A stretch of DNA of 64,000 nucleotides from Vibrio sp. PID17_43 (lineage in GTDB: Bacteria > Pseudomonadota > Gammaproteobacteria > Enterobacterales > Vibrionaceae), in contig NZ_LIXM01000011.1 in assembly GCF_002608565.1 (NCBI RefSeq), positions 62,001 to 126,000 of the forward strand. The letters are read 5' to 3'. The translations under genes were made by a program, and so were the position numbers. Below are positions 1 through 8,562 of the stretch, one piece after another. How positions within the stretch are numbered: position 1 is the stretch's first letter; the number at the start of each line of letters is the position of its first letter. The notes below the pieces were generated by a model. It had not been told where the DNA came from. It searched no databases and saw nothing but the letters and a program-made list of their open reading frames with translations.

Positions 1-134
1 TCTTCTACCGCAATCTCGTCAAACGGATTCATGGACATCTTTACGTTATCAAGATCAACACCTGAGCCGTCTGACTTCACTCGCACCTTAACGTTGTGAT
101 CGACCACTCGTTTGATGGGAACCAGAATCTTCAT
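1..134 (-). CDS. etfB: Electron transfer flavoprotein beta subunit, N-terminal part (runs off the window)
   Basis: Only the first 44 or so codons are in the window. The translation begins [20 protein letters not shown] and continues to an [10 protein letters not shown] stretch, the recognisable start of EtfB. EtfB with EtfA forms the soluble FAD/AMP heterodimer that takes electrons from acyl-CoA dehydrogenases and passes them to ETF:quinone oxidoreductase. The start at 134 is preceded by a good GAGGGAG ribosome-binding site. A copy of the 18-bp operator motif of the steroid operons lies 123 bp upstream in the matching orientation, which suggests that this ETF serves the acyl-CoA dehydrogenases at 7484-9714. 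Whether etfA follows cannot be seen. Family call is confident; a dedicated role is inference. Confidence 0.85.
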   Translation of the reverse strand, partial: MKILVPIKRVVDHNVKVRVKSDGSGVDLDNVKMSMNPFDEIAVE

Positions 135-256
135 GTATTACTCCCTCATTTGTACATGGCACCGATCATTGCTTTTAGAATCTTACGTTTAGCAATCATC
201 GATTAACCGGGTTTTCCGTAAGTTTCACCAAGGTTAAGAAAAAGTAACGCGTTAAA

Positions 257-274
257 CATCGTCCATTGAGACTA
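257..274 (-). promoter_or_regulatory. Steroid-operon operator motif, copy 1 (before etfB)
   Basis: Read leftward the site is TAGTCT-CAAT-GGACGATG, matching the consensus TAGTCC-N4-GGACGATG found nine times in the window. Its orientation points toward etfB. The TCGTCC/GGACTA halves form an imperfect inverted repeat with a 4-bp spacer, typical in shape of a dimeric regulator site. The regulator is unknown. Confidence 0.65.
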
Positions 275-512
275 GCGATAACTGTTGGGAAACAGTGAAA
301 CACAAAAAACCAAGACAAGAAAAAGCGGCCATCTAAAATGCCAACACCTATCAGCCATCAACTGTTATTGGTACCAATACATTACTTGCGTACGAAAACA
401 TGGTTTCGTGCCATCGGTTTCGTCATTGATGAGATTAAGGGCTCATCAAGTTGATCAAAAAGGCTGCGAATGTCGCTCCCAGTGAGCAATGTCCAAAAAT
501 AAGGAGAACAAG
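275..512. other. Spacer between the etfB operator and the broken cytochrome gene
   Basis: No convincing gene. A 66-codon open frame (285-485) has no ribosome-binding site and no recognisable domain. Near 420-480 two different frames give short lysine-rich, protein-like stretches, so a decayed gene end is possible but cannot be named. Confidence 0.3.
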
Positions 513-1127
513 ATGACAATGACACGCCCTAGATTTTGCATGACCACAACGTTCAGCCCCTTTGCAGCGTTGGTTTTATTGACAAGCTATAGCGATCTCG
601 CCAGCGCTCAGTTACAACCCGCTTGTTGCGATGATAGATGGGATCCCGAATGGGCTCAGCGAGATATGTGGGGCCCAGGCATGATGAATCCTGGACAGCG
701 ACAACGAATGACAAGGCATTGGACATTTACGCACTCAAACATTCCACAAGAATATCTCAATGTAAAAAGCCATTTGCACAAAAGCCAGACGCGATTCGTG
801 AAGGTGGCAAACTGTATCAACAGAAGTGTGTACGCTGTCATGGCACACAGGAGGTGGGAGATGGAAAAATCGCCAACTCATTAAATCCCTCGCCCGCACT
901 TTTAGCGTATATGATCCAAATGCCTATGGCGGTGGATGGGTATTTACTTTGGTCAATCTCTGACGGGGAAATTGTTGGGCACAGGTATGCCTGCGTATAA
1001 AGGCCAGTTAACGCAGAATGATATGTGGAAAATCATTACTTATATTCGAGCAGGGTTCCCTCAGATACTCAAAGCGAGCAGAAATAATTCACCTGAATAC
1101 GGGATAAGGAAGCCTGTGAGCCAATAG
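513..1127 (+). pseudogene. Cytochrome c family protein, interrupted by two compensating frameshifts
   Basis: Three frame segments together read as one exported c-type cytochrome: an N-terminal signal peptide (MTMTRPRFCM start at 513 after an AAGGAG site), a middle part with the haem motif CVRCH, and a C-terminal part with the probable axial methionine in GTGMPAYKG. The frame slips by -1 at the A5 run 764-768 and returns at the G4 run 965-968. One more A and one fewer G would restore a single reading frame of about 200 codons (giving NVKKPFAQKPD and ISDGKLLGTGMP). As written the gene is not translatable as one protein. Either it is a true pseudogene or the two homopolymer runs are sequencing errors. 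If intact it would be a periplasmic electron carrier. It lies beside kshB but is transcribed toward it. Confidence 0.7.
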
Positions 1128-1200
1128 ATATCATTAACTTATGCTTTCTTGGTTGGTCGTGCTAATATTTCGATATCCAACGACGTAACACTATCCTTAG

Positions 1201-1238
1201 GTAACAAAAACGGGAAGCGCTCACTTCCCGTTTGTTAC
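1201..1238. terminator. Bidirectional hairpin terminator
   Basis: GTAACAAAAACGGGAAG pairs with CTTCCCGTTTGTTAC around a short CGCTCA loop. It sits between the convergent ends of the cytochrome gene and kshB and has A/T-rich flanks on both sides. Confidence 0.7.
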
Positions 1239-1256
1239 TGTTTACACGAAGTCTCT

Positions 1257-2291
1257 TTAAGTAAAGCGAATCTTAGCTACTTTAGAGTGTGGGATCGCTT
1301 GGCAACTCAAAATCAGCTTTTGCTTGATATCACGCTCATCTAACACCTCATTAACCAGCATGCTGACATCGCCTTCTACCACTTCACACATGCACGAGGC
1401 ACAAAGCCCGCTGCAACAAGAGTAAGGCAACTCGACCCCAGCTCGCTCGGCAGCGTTCAATAGCGTCTCGTCTGGCTGCCATGGGAATTGATGCGTTTCG
1501 CGTCCAATTTCCACCGTTGTGTCACAGATTGAGCTAAGCCCATCATCCGATGACATCTCAAGCACTGGCTTACTGTCAGCGGATGGCGCAACAAAGCGCT
1601 CTAGGTGAATCGCCGACTTTGGTATGTCAACGGTCGATAGCGCGTTTTCTACCGCGTCCATGAAAGGTGCCGGCCCACAAATGAAAACCTGAGCTGAAGA
1701 TGACATTGAACTCGCGAGCGATGTCAAAAAGGACTCACTCGGAATACCACTCAGGCTCTCCAGCAAGTGAATCACTTCTAAGCGCTGTGGGTAATCCGCC
1801 TGCAAACTTTTGAGCGTGTCTTTAAAAATCACCGACTGCTCATCTCGGTTGGCGTAAATAAGGCGAATGCGTGCATTGCCTTTAACCAATGCGCTTCTCA
1901 ATATCGAATAGACCGGGGTAATACCACTTCCCCCGGCAAACAGTAACAACTCATCATCAAAGCTTTTCGGCACAAATACGCCAGCAGGCGGCATTACGTC
2001 GAGCACATCACCTGGCTTTACGTTGTCACACAGGTAGTTAGAGACTCGACCTCCTGCCACACGTTTAACCGAAACTTGCAACTCCGTATCGAGTTCAGGT
2101 GAACTGGACATTGAGTAACAGCGGACCTGATCGCCTCCTTCCCACGGCACACGCAGAGTAAGGAATTGACCTGGCTTATATTGGTATAATGTGCGAACGG
2201 ACTCCGGCACTTCAAACTGCAACGAAATCGCCTCTTGGGTCTCTTGAACGACCTTCTTAACCACAAGCGCGTGATAATGAGCTGCCGACAT
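1257..2291 (-). CDS. kshB: 3-ketosteroid 9-alpha-hydroxylase reductase component (KshB-like)
   Basis: 344 aa. Ferredoxin-NAD(P)H reductase fold: an N-terminal FAD-binding barrel with RCYSMSSSP (about 58-66), an NAD-binding domain with GGSGITPVYS (about 120-129) and CGPAPFM, then a C-terminal plant-type [2Fe-2S] domain with C292-x4-C297-x2-C300-x29-C330. This domain order is that of KshB and the related PaaE/HpaC-type reductases. KshB passes electrons from NADH to the Rieske oxygenase KshA, whose 9-alpha-hydroxylation triggers opening of ring B. Start chosen after a GGAGG site. It follows hsaA by 27 bp in the same transcript, while its probable partner kshA is 47 kb away at 49155. A general phenol/phenylacetate-type reductase is the alternative, but context favours KshB. 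Confidence 0.8.
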   Translation of the reverse strand: MSAAHYHALVVKKVVQETQEAISLQFEVPESVRTLYQYKPGQFLTLRVPWEGGDQVRCYSMSSSPELDTELQVSVKRVAGGRVSNYLCDNVKPGDVLDVMPPAGVFVPKSFDDELLLFAGGSGITPVYSILRSALVKGNARIRLIYANRDEQSVIFKDTLKSLQADYPQRLEVIHLLESLSGIPSESFLTSLASSMSSSAQVFICGPAPFMDAVENALSTVDIPKSAIHLERFVAPSADSKPVLEMSSDDGLSSICDTTVEIGRETHQFPWQPDETLLNAAERAGVELPYSCCSGLCASCMCEVVEGDVSMLVNEVLDERDIKQKLILSCQAIPHSKVAKIRFT

Positions 2292-2318
2292 AGATTATCC
2301 TCCGATAACTGAGATTAA

Positions 2319-3539
2319 TTATACAAATGGGTCCATGTTTGGCATACCAAGCATGACAGCGCCATGTGCACGCATATAAGCATCTGTGTTGTTGGCAATG
2401 TGACCACGAGCTTGATGAATATCGCGGAAAATTCGTTCAATAGGATTAGCACGATACAAACCAGACGCAGCGCAAGCACGTAATAAGGCATCCACTTGCT
2501 CTGCACAAAGCTTAGGCACCGCTGATGACTGAGCACGCTGCAGTAAACGTTCATTTACGTCTAGAGTGCGTCCATCGCGAATGCTCTCTACAATGCGACT
2601 GTAGTTTCTAAATAGCACCAACTTTAGCTGATCACTGACCATCATCGCATCGCATACTGCAAATTGAGCATTCGGGTCTTCGGCAGTTTTGCTGCCGTGC
2701 TTACCGATATGCGCGCTTGCTCGCTCTCTAAACTCGTTGATAGCACCATCTAGCGCACCAATACACGCCGAAGAAACTGCACGTTGGAACACTTGAGTAA
2801 ATGGAATCTTATACAGCCAACTCGGGTTAGTCGCTCGACCTGGACAGCCCTCGTCACTGTGATTGTTTGTACGTTGAGTGCGATGCTCTGGCACAAACAC
2901 ACCTTCAACGACAATATCGTGACTGCCTGTTGCTCTTAGGCCATGAACATCCCAGTTTTTCTCTATGCGGAAGTCAGACTTAGGCAGAAGGAAAGTCGTG
3001 TGTTCTAGGTCACCACTGTCATCATTTTTTGGTAGCAGTGCACCAAGGAAGATCCACTCACAATGCTCACAGCCACTTGAATAGCCCCAACGACCCGAGA
3101 ACTGGTAACCACCTTCGACTTTTTCTGCTTTACCAACCGGCATATAGGTTGATGCAATTCGAGTGCTGCTATCGTTCTGCCACACATCTTGTTGAGCCTG
3201 TTCTGGGAACAACGGCAGTTGCCAATTGTGAACGCCAATCACGCCGTAAATCCAAGCGGTAGACATACAGCCTTTGGCCAGCGTCATTTGAATACGGTAG
3301 AAAACACGTGGGTCAAGTTCGTAACCGCCCCATCGTTTTGGTTGCAATACGCGGAAAAGACCCGCCGCTTCGATGTCAGCAACCGACTCGCTAGGCACCT
3401 TACCATCAAGATCGGCCTGTTGGGCGCGTGCTTTCAGTTTTGGGATTAAAGCCGTTGCTTTTTCAATAAGATCAAGCGCCTCTGGCGTGAGGTAGTCTTC
3501 GTTGACGGCGTGTGCGGTAATTTCTTCATAGATTGCCAT
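2319..3539 (-). CDS. hsaA: 3-hydroxy-9,10-secoandrostatriene-dione 4-monooxygenase, oxygenase component
   Basis: 406 aa from the MAIYEEI start, which has an AGGAG site; an upstream in-frame ATG at 3566 lacks one. The protein has the acyl-CoA-dehydrogenase fold of group D flavin monooxygenases and resembles HsaA/TesA2 along its length (KRWGGYELDPRVFYR, SSGCEHCEWIFLGAL, GLRATGSHDIVVEGVFVP, HIANNTDAYMRAHG). HsaA uses reduced flavin supplied by HsaB to hydroxylate the phenolic secosteroid 3-HSA to the catechol 3,4-DHSA. It is first in a two-gene unit with kshB and has its own operator at 3636-3653. That operator is identical over 18 bp to the one before hsaB, 37 kb away. Confidence 0.9.
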   Translation of the reverse strand: MAIYEEITAHAVNEDYLTPEALDLIEKATALIPKLKARAQQADLDGKVPSESVADIEAAGLFRVLQPKRWGGYELDPRVFYRIQMTLAKGCMSTAWIYGVIGVHNWQLPLFPEQAQQDVWQNDSSTRIASTYMPVGKAEKVEGGYQFSGRWGYSSGCEHCEWIFLGALLPKNDDSGDLEHTTFLLPKSDFRIEKNWDVHGLRATGSHDIVVEGVFVPEHRTQRTNNHSDEGCPGRATNPSWLYKIPFTQVFQRAVSSACIGALDGAINEFRERASAHIGKHGSKTAEDPNAQFAVCDAMMVSDQLKLVLFRNYSRIVESIRDGRTLDVNERLLQRAQSSAVPKLCAEQVDALLRACAASGLYRANPIERIFRDIHQARGHIANNTDAYMRAHGAVMLGMPNMDPFV

Positions 3540-3849
3540 GTTTATTCTCCTAAACACCCCCGCCAAATCTCGACGGTTTCGGCGTTACTCTCTTTGATTA
3601 GACGCTAAAAGATTTCCACACTTCCTGTAGGCTCTCATCGTCAATACGGACTAACTCCCTATTCGACACCAGGATTCATGACGGTAAAGCGATAAAACGA
3701 CACGACTTGTGACAAGCGCACATGATGAATCGCGGGAAGAGAGTAGAAATAGAGGATGAGAGCGGACAAACAGAGAGAAGGCTGCAACGCAGTGACTAAA
3801 AAGCAATCGTCAAAGTAATCGCGTCGCAAGCCGAATTTACGTAAAAGGT
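3540..3849. other. Promoter spacer between the amidase gene and hsaA
   Basis: 310 bp without a gene. It holds the hsaA operator at 3636-3653. No clear terminator for the upstream operon is visible, so read-through from the amidase gene into hsaA is possible. Confidence 0.5.
3636..3653 (-). promoter_or_regulatory. Steroid-operon operator motif, copy 2 (before hsaA)
   Basis: Read leftward: TAGTCC-GTAT-TGACGATG, 97 bp upstream of the hsaA start. Identical over all 18 bp to the copy at 41107-41124 before hsaB, whereas the other copies differ in the spacer. Confidence 0.7.
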
Positions 3850-5415
3850 TTAGATGGTGCTCGGCATACGATCATGCCAAGACAGTGCGGTTTCGAGCTG
3901 CGCGGCTAAAGAGAGCAGTAACGCCTCTTGACCGAATCCAGCCGCGAAGTGCATACCAATCGGTAGATTATCCGCATTCCAGTGTAGCGGGACCGACATG
4001 GCCGGTAAGCCCGTCATATTAAACAGCGCGGTAATTGGGGATGCTTTGATCACCTCACGGACAAATGCGTCATAAGGCTGATAGAGACTTAACTCACCAA
4101 TTTTAGGCGGAGGCCCTGCGGTGACCGGCGATAAGATCACATCATATTGATTGAAAAACTGATCAAATGCCTTACCGCCTTGGTCAAAGGCGCTACGTGC
4201 GTCATACACTTGTTGAGCTGTGAACGTTTTTGCACGTTGAATATGCTGCCAGACAATAGGAGAAAACTCTTCCTCAGTCGCCGCGCGGCCGAGGGAAGCT
4301 TCTCTGTCTCGAACGGCGTGTAAAACACCACTCGATGTTGCCACGCCCATCCCACTGAACATCGATTCGATTGGCAGTATAGGCGCCGCTCGCTCGACAT
4401 GGTGACCCAAAGAGGTCAATAAAGCGGCTGTTTTATTCACGCCATCCAAGCAATCTTGACTGATGGGCAATCCGAATGGATGTGAATCCATAATGGCGAT
4501 TTTCAAACGCTTAGGCGGACGTTTTACGGCTTCAAGATAATCGTGTTGCTGATGAGGTATGCGTGACCCTGCTTCTTGACCACTGGTCAAAGCCAGCAAT
4601 TTCGCCGTATCTCTCACCGTACGCGTGATCACGTTATGCACCGATAATCCCATCCAGCCTTCCATATGTTTCGGGCCCATCGGCACCAAACCACGACTTG
4701 GCTTTAAACCGAACACACCACAATGGGAAGCGGGAATACGAATGGAACCACCACCGTCACTGGCGTGCGCCGCAGGCAAAATGCGCGCAGCCACAGCAAC
4801 CGCGGAGCCACCGCTCGAACCACCGGAGGAGTAACGAGTATCCCAAGGGTTTAACGTATCGCCATGTAACTGGGATTCCGTCGTCGCGGTTTGACCAAAT
4901 TCAGGGCTGGTCAGCTTAGCCAATATGTTGAGCCCGGCCGCTTGATAACGCTCGGTCAACGTCGAGTTTTGAGTCGCACGTGCGTTTTTATAAAACACGC
5001 TGCCATTCGTAGTTACTGTATCTTTCAGCTGAATATGCAGATCTTTAAGCGCGAAAGGCACACCAAGTAATGGTGATTGCTGATAAAGAGCGTCACGCTC
5101 TTTGCTCGATTTAGCACTCAGTTCACTGGCACTCTCACGTGCCCGTTCGAAGTGGTTCACCGATAACAAATTGAACTGTTTGCGTTTTTCAAACCTTGCC
5201 GTTGCCGCATCAAATAGCTCTAAAGGGGTCACTTCACCTTTTCTGAGCAGCGAGGCCATGTCTGTTACATCCCACCCTTCATACTCAGGCAGAGGTAGCG
5301 TTGATCCAGAGATCGACGAGGCGTTTGCAGTAAAGCTAAGGCCAGAGGCGACTAGTGCCCCTGTCCCCAAACCACCTTTCAGTAACTGTCGACGACGGCG
5401 GTCTATATTTTCCAT
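3850..5415 (-). CDS. Tat-exported amidase-signature hydrolase; candidate bile-salt amidase
   Basis: 521 aa from MENIDRRRR, preceded by GGGGGAG. The twin-arginine signal (RRRRQLLKGG followed by a hydrophobic stretch ending near NASS) predicts folded export. The mature part has the amidase-signature triad: K124 (ALKDLH), cis-Ser S200 (SSGGSSGGS) and nucleophile S224 (DGGGSIRIP). Family members hydrolyse amide bonds. It is the last gene of the hsaC-ipd operon, starting 2 bp after the SDR stop. In a steroid operon an exported amidase could release glycine or taurine from conjugated bile salts; I recall amidase-family bile-salt amidases being reported from steroid-degrading Proteobacteria. The substrate is inference; a general amidase remains possible. 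Confidence 0.75.
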   Translation of the reverse strand: MENIDRRRRQLLKGGLGTGALVASGLSFTANASSISGSTLPLPEYEGWDVTDMASLLRKGEVTPLELFDAATARFEKRKQFNLLSVNHFERARESASELSAKSSKERDALYQQSPLLGVPFALKDLHIQLKDTVTTNGSVFYKNARATQNSTLTERYQAAGLNILAKLTSPEFGQTATTESQLHGDTLNPWDTRYSSGGSSGGSAVAVAARILPAAHASDGGGSIRIPASHCGVFGLKPSRGLVPMGPKHMEGWMGLSVHNVITRTVRDTAKLLALTSGQEAGSRIPHQQHDYLEAVKRPPKRLKIAIMDSHPFGLPISQDCLDGVNKTAALLTSLGHHVERAAPILPIESMFSGMGVATSSGVLHAVRDREASLGRAATEEEFSPIVWQHIQRAKTFTAQQVYDARSAFDQGGKAFDQFFNQYDVILSPVTAGPPPKIGELSLYQPYDAFVREVIKASPITALFNMTGLPAMSVPLHWNADNLPIGMHFAAGFGQEALLLSLAAQLETALSWHDRMPSTI

Positions 5416-5416
5416 A

Positions 5417-6295
5417 TTAACTCCCCCACACCTTTTGTGCAGGCTTGGCATCATTAAGTAATGAAGTGATGGCTGGGCCAACTTGGTCCATTTCCCACTT
5501 CGCGCCTTTATCTGCTGTTACGCCAGTGCGCCAACCGTCACCTAGCGAGATACGGCCACCCTGACTCTCGAAGATTTGACCAGTGACATGCGATGACTCC
5601 GTACTACCAAGCCATACCACAAGTGGTGCAACGTTTTCTGGTGCCCATAGATCAAAGCTGTCGTCTTCTGGCTTTTTCACCACGTCAGGCATCGCGCTTT
5701 CCGTCATATGAGTACGTGCTGCAGGTGCTAGTGCATTACTTGTAATACCGTAACGTCGTAATTCAGCGGCTTGAACAAGGGTTAAGCTCGCAACGCCACC
5801 CTTAGCTGCCGAGTAATTTGATTGACCGATCGAACCCTGTAAGCCCGCGCCTGAGGTCGTATTGATAATACGAGCGTCAACTGGCGTGCCTGCCTTGGCG
5901 AGATCACGCCAGCGACGCGCCAAGATATTCGCAAGACAGAAGTGACCTTTAAGGTGAACCTGCATCACTTTATCCCAGTCGGTTTCCGTCAGACTCACGA
6001 ACATTCTGTCGGCCAGAATACCCGCATTATTGACCAACACGTGTACTTCACCGAATGCCTCAAGTGCCGCATCGACAATGAGCTGTGCGCTTTCAAGCGA
6101 AGTAATGTCATTACTGTTTGCAATCGCTTTACCGCCCGCAGTGACAATCTCATCCACAACCGCTGCTGCCGCTTCATGGCGGATATCATTGACCACCACA
6201 TTGGCACCTTCTTTTGCAAATGCCAACGCGTACGCTTTACCAAGACCACCGCCTGCGCCTGTGATGATTACCGTGCGTCCATTACACCATTCCAT
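5417..6295 (-). CDS. Short-chain dehydrogenase, 17-beta-HSD type 4-like
   Basis: 292 aa, longer than the usual 250 aa SDR. Rossmann motif GAGGGLGKAYA near the N-terminus, NNAG, and the catalytic Ser/Tyr/Lys set in INTTSGAG and YSAAKGG. The sequence style (VVNDIR, LVNNAGILADRMF) is that of the hydroxyacyl-CoA dehydrogenase part of multifunctional enzyme 2. It probably oxidises a hydroxyacyl-CoA intermediate of the HIP (C/D-ring) pathway, as its place among fadA6, fadE and ipd genes suggests. Start has an AAGGAG site; 37 bp follow fadA6. The exact intermediate is not known from sequence. Confidence 0.75.
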   Translation of the reverse strand: MEWCNGRTVIITGAGGGLGKAYALAFAKEGANVVVNDIRHEAAAAVVDEIVTAGGKAIANSNDITSLESAQLIVDAALEAFGEVHVLVNNAGILADRMFVSLTETDWDKVMQVHLKGHFCLANILARRWRDLAKAGTPVDARIINTTSGAGLQGSIGQSNYSAAKGGVASLTLVQAAELRRYGITSNALAPAARTHMTESAMPDVVKKPEDDSFDLWAPENVAPLVVWLGSTESSHVTGQIFESQGGRISLGDGWRTGVTADKGAKWEMDQVGPAITSLLNDAKPAQKVWGS

Positions 6296-6332
6296 TGTCT
6301 CTCCTTAACTGGGTATCCCGTCTGTATTCTGT

Positions 6333-7484
6333 TTAAAGTCGTTCGATGATGGTGACATTGGCGACGCCGCCACCTTCACACATCGCTTGCAGACCATAGC
6401 GTCCACCACGACGCTCAAGCTCATGCAACATTCCTGTCATTAGCCTAGCGCCAGTTGCGCCAAGAGGGTGTCCCAGTGCAATCGCGCCGCCATTAACATT
6501 CATTCGATCGTAGTCACAGCCCGTTTCTTTCATCCAAGCCATCGCGACCGATGCAAACGCTTCATTCACTTCGGCGATGTCGATGTCACTCATTTCCAAA
6601 CCGGCTTTTTCTAACGCCACTTTGGTGGCAGGGATGGGTGCCGTTAAGTGCCAAATTGGGTCATCACCCAACACACTTAAATGATGAATTCGAGCACGTG
6701 GCGTCAGGTTGTAGCGATTCAACGCTGCTTCTGAAACGATCAACAGAGCAGCTGATGCGTCACAGGTTTGGCTTGATACAGCGGCGGTGATCGAGGGGTA
6801 ATCTTCACCAACAGGCTCCAACTCAGCCATTTTCTCAATCGATGTTTCTCTTGGCGTTTCATCGCGACTTAGCCCAGCGAATGGTACGATTTCTCGATCG
6901 AAGTAGCCCTCTTCTCGAGCGACTATCGCACGGCGGTGACTTTCCAGAGCAAACGCTTCCATCTCTGCGCGAGTAATTCCCCAATGGTCAGCGATGCGCT
7001 GAGCGGCATAGAATTGATCCACGGGGGCATCGCCAAAGCGGGCTTTCCATCCCTCACTCTCAGCAAATGGCGTGGTAAAACCAAGCGGTTGTCCAGCCAG
7101 CATGGCAGAAGAGATAGGTATTTGGGTCATGGTTTGTACGCCACCCACGGCGATCACATCTTGTGTGCCACTCATCACCGCTTGCGCGGCAAAATGGATA
7201 GCCTGCTGAGAAGAGCCACATTGGCGATCCACCGTGGTACCCGGTACATTCAGTGGTAAGCCCGCCGCCAACCAACTAGTTCGAGCAATATTGCCCGCTT
7301 GCGAACCAATGGTGTCCACACAACCAAAAATCACATCATCGTATTCTTGGGCAGGAATGTTGTTGCGTTCGACCAGTGCTTTTAGCACATGAGCGCCTAG
7401 GTCCATCGCGTGTACGTGAGCTAAGCTCCCTTTGCGTCGTCCCGTTGGCGTTCTTATTGCGTCTACTATGTATGCTTGTGCCAT
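6333..7484 (-). CDS. fadA6: Acetyl-CoA acetyltransferase of C/D-ring degradation (FadA6-like thiolase)
   Basis: 383 aa with the thiolase catalytic set: nucleophile C89 (DRQCGSSQQ), H339 ([15 protein letters not shown]) and C369 (CEGGGVANV). It matches the FadA6 type of actinobacterial cholesterol degraders, which thiolytically cleaves the last C/D-ring beta-ketoacyl-CoA. Start at 7484 chosen because it shares the A of a TAATG stop-start with the preceding acyl-CoA dehydrogenase and begins [13 protein letters not shown], the standard thiolase N-terminus; the frame stays open upstream but has no further homology. Translational coupling to its neighbour is likely. Confidence 0.85.
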   Translation of the reverse strand: MAQAYIVDAIRTPTGRRKGSLAHVHAMDLGAHVLKALVERNNIPAQEYDDVIFGCVDTIGSQAGNIARTSWLAAGLPLNVPGTTVDRQCGSSQQAIHFAAQAVMSGTQDVIAVGGVQTMTQIPISSAMLAGQPLGFTTPFAESEGWKARFGDAPVDQFYAAQRIADHWGITRAEMEAFALESHRRAIVAREEGYFDREIVPFAGLSRDETPRETSIEKMAELEPVGEDYPSITAAVSSQTCDASAALLIVSEAALNRYNLTPRARIHHLSVLGDDPIWHLTAPIPATKVALEKAGLEMSDIDIAEVNEAFASVAMAWMKETGCDYDRMNVNGGAIALGHPLGATGARLMTGMLHELERRGGRYGLQAMCEGGGVANVTIIERL

Positions 7485-8554
7485 TAGTCTCTCCCGAATG
7501 TAGATGCAGGGCCTGCAGTCTCTAATGCGTTGGCCAGAGAAGTATGTACGAAGTCGGTAACTCGCTGCTGATGGAACGCTTTTGAACCCCAGTAAGATTC
7601 CAGCGCCCATGTACGCTTCATGAACATCTGTAAATCCACTTCCCAGGTGTAACCCATCGCACCGTGAACCTGAATGCCGTGCTTTGCCGCTAAATGCGCC
7701 GCTTTGGAAGCAAACAGTTTTGCTTGAGAAACGTGGAACTCAACATCAGAGTGACCAGATTCCAACGAGTATGCTGCGCGGTACAAGACCGGACGTGCAA
7801 ATTCAATCTCTTTCGCCACATCCGCCAAGTGGTGCTTCAGCGCTTGGAAACTGCCAATCGCACGACCAAACTGTTTTCGTTGCGCTACATAATCAACCGA
7901 AAGATCGAGCATACGTTGCGCAAGTCCCAGCAGTTGCCCAGCGGTCGCTAATGTACCACGGTTAAATAGCTGGTTTTTTATCGCCTTACCTTGCTCATCG
8001 CCAACCAATTTGGTTTCAGCACTTGGGTGCCATGCCACTTTGGCTAAACGTCGAGAGGAGTCGATACTGTTGCAGGCTTCGATATCGACCTGATCACGCT
8101 TAACGGCATGAAGATCATCACCATCAAACATCAGTAACAAATCAGCCAGGTGCGCGTCAGCAACTAATGCGTTAACCGGATGCGAAACCGCAACGCGTAA
8201 CGCTCCAGATGCAATCTGCTCAAGCCACTCATCACGTTGGCCTGAGGTCGGTAACGCACTCAGTAAACCAACTGCGGTATAGCCGGTGTCAGCAATCACA
8301 TCCGGAATGCAGTAATAGCCGAGCTCTTGAGTCAATAAAGACCAAGCAACATCGCCCATACCAATGCCTCCGGCCTCTTCAGGAACCGAGACCGCAAGTA
8401 CCCCTTGCTCGGCAATGTTGGTCATCAATATCGGTGAGCGGCCTGAATCGGTCTCCCAAATCTCTCTTAACACTTCAGGGGCGGTTTCCGTCATCAGAAA
8501 ACGGCTTATCGCTTCCTGGAAGGCCAACTGATCATCTGTGAATGTAAAGTCCAT
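7484..8554 (-). CDS. Acyl-CoA dehydrogenase, small subunit-like (steroid C/D-ring pathway)
   Basis: 356 aa. Acyl-CoA dehydrogenase fold with a divergent N-terminal half and a recognisable C-terminal helical domain (YVAQRKQFGRAIGSFQALKH, GIQVHGAMGYTWEVDLQMF). It is 8 bp behind the 383-aa dehydrogenase at 8563. Steroid-pathway dehydrogenases are often alpha2-beta2 heterotetramers in which adjacent genes encode unequal subunits, only one of which carries a complete FAD and catalytic site. That arrangement is inferred here from the pairing and from the weaker conservation of this protein. Electrons would go to ETF (etfB at the left edge). Step in the pathway not assigned. Confidence 0.75.
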   Translation of the reverse strand: MDFTFTDDQLAFQEAISRFLMTETAPEVLREIWETDSGRSPILMTNIAEQGVLAVSVPEEAGGIGMGDVAWSLLTQELGYYCIPDVIADTGYTAVGLLSALPTSGQRDEWLEQIASGALRVAVSHPVNALVADAHLADLLLMFDGDDLHAVKRDQVDIEACNSIDSSRRLAKVAWHPSAETKLVGDEQGKAIKNQLFNRGTLATAGQLLGLAQRMLDLSVDYVAQRKQFGRAIGSFQALKHHLADVAKEIEFARPVLYRAAYSLESGHSDVEFHVSQAKLFASKAAHLAAKHGIQVHGAMGYTWEVDLQMFMKRTWALESYWGSKAFHQQRVTDFVHTSLANALETAGPASTFGRD

Positions 8555-8562
8555 TTCTCACC

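Noticed and set aside
285-485. 66-codon open frame on the plus strand
   Set aside because: No ribosome-binding site, Cys/Lys-rich composition without a domain, and it overlaps the region expected to be spacer beside the operator.
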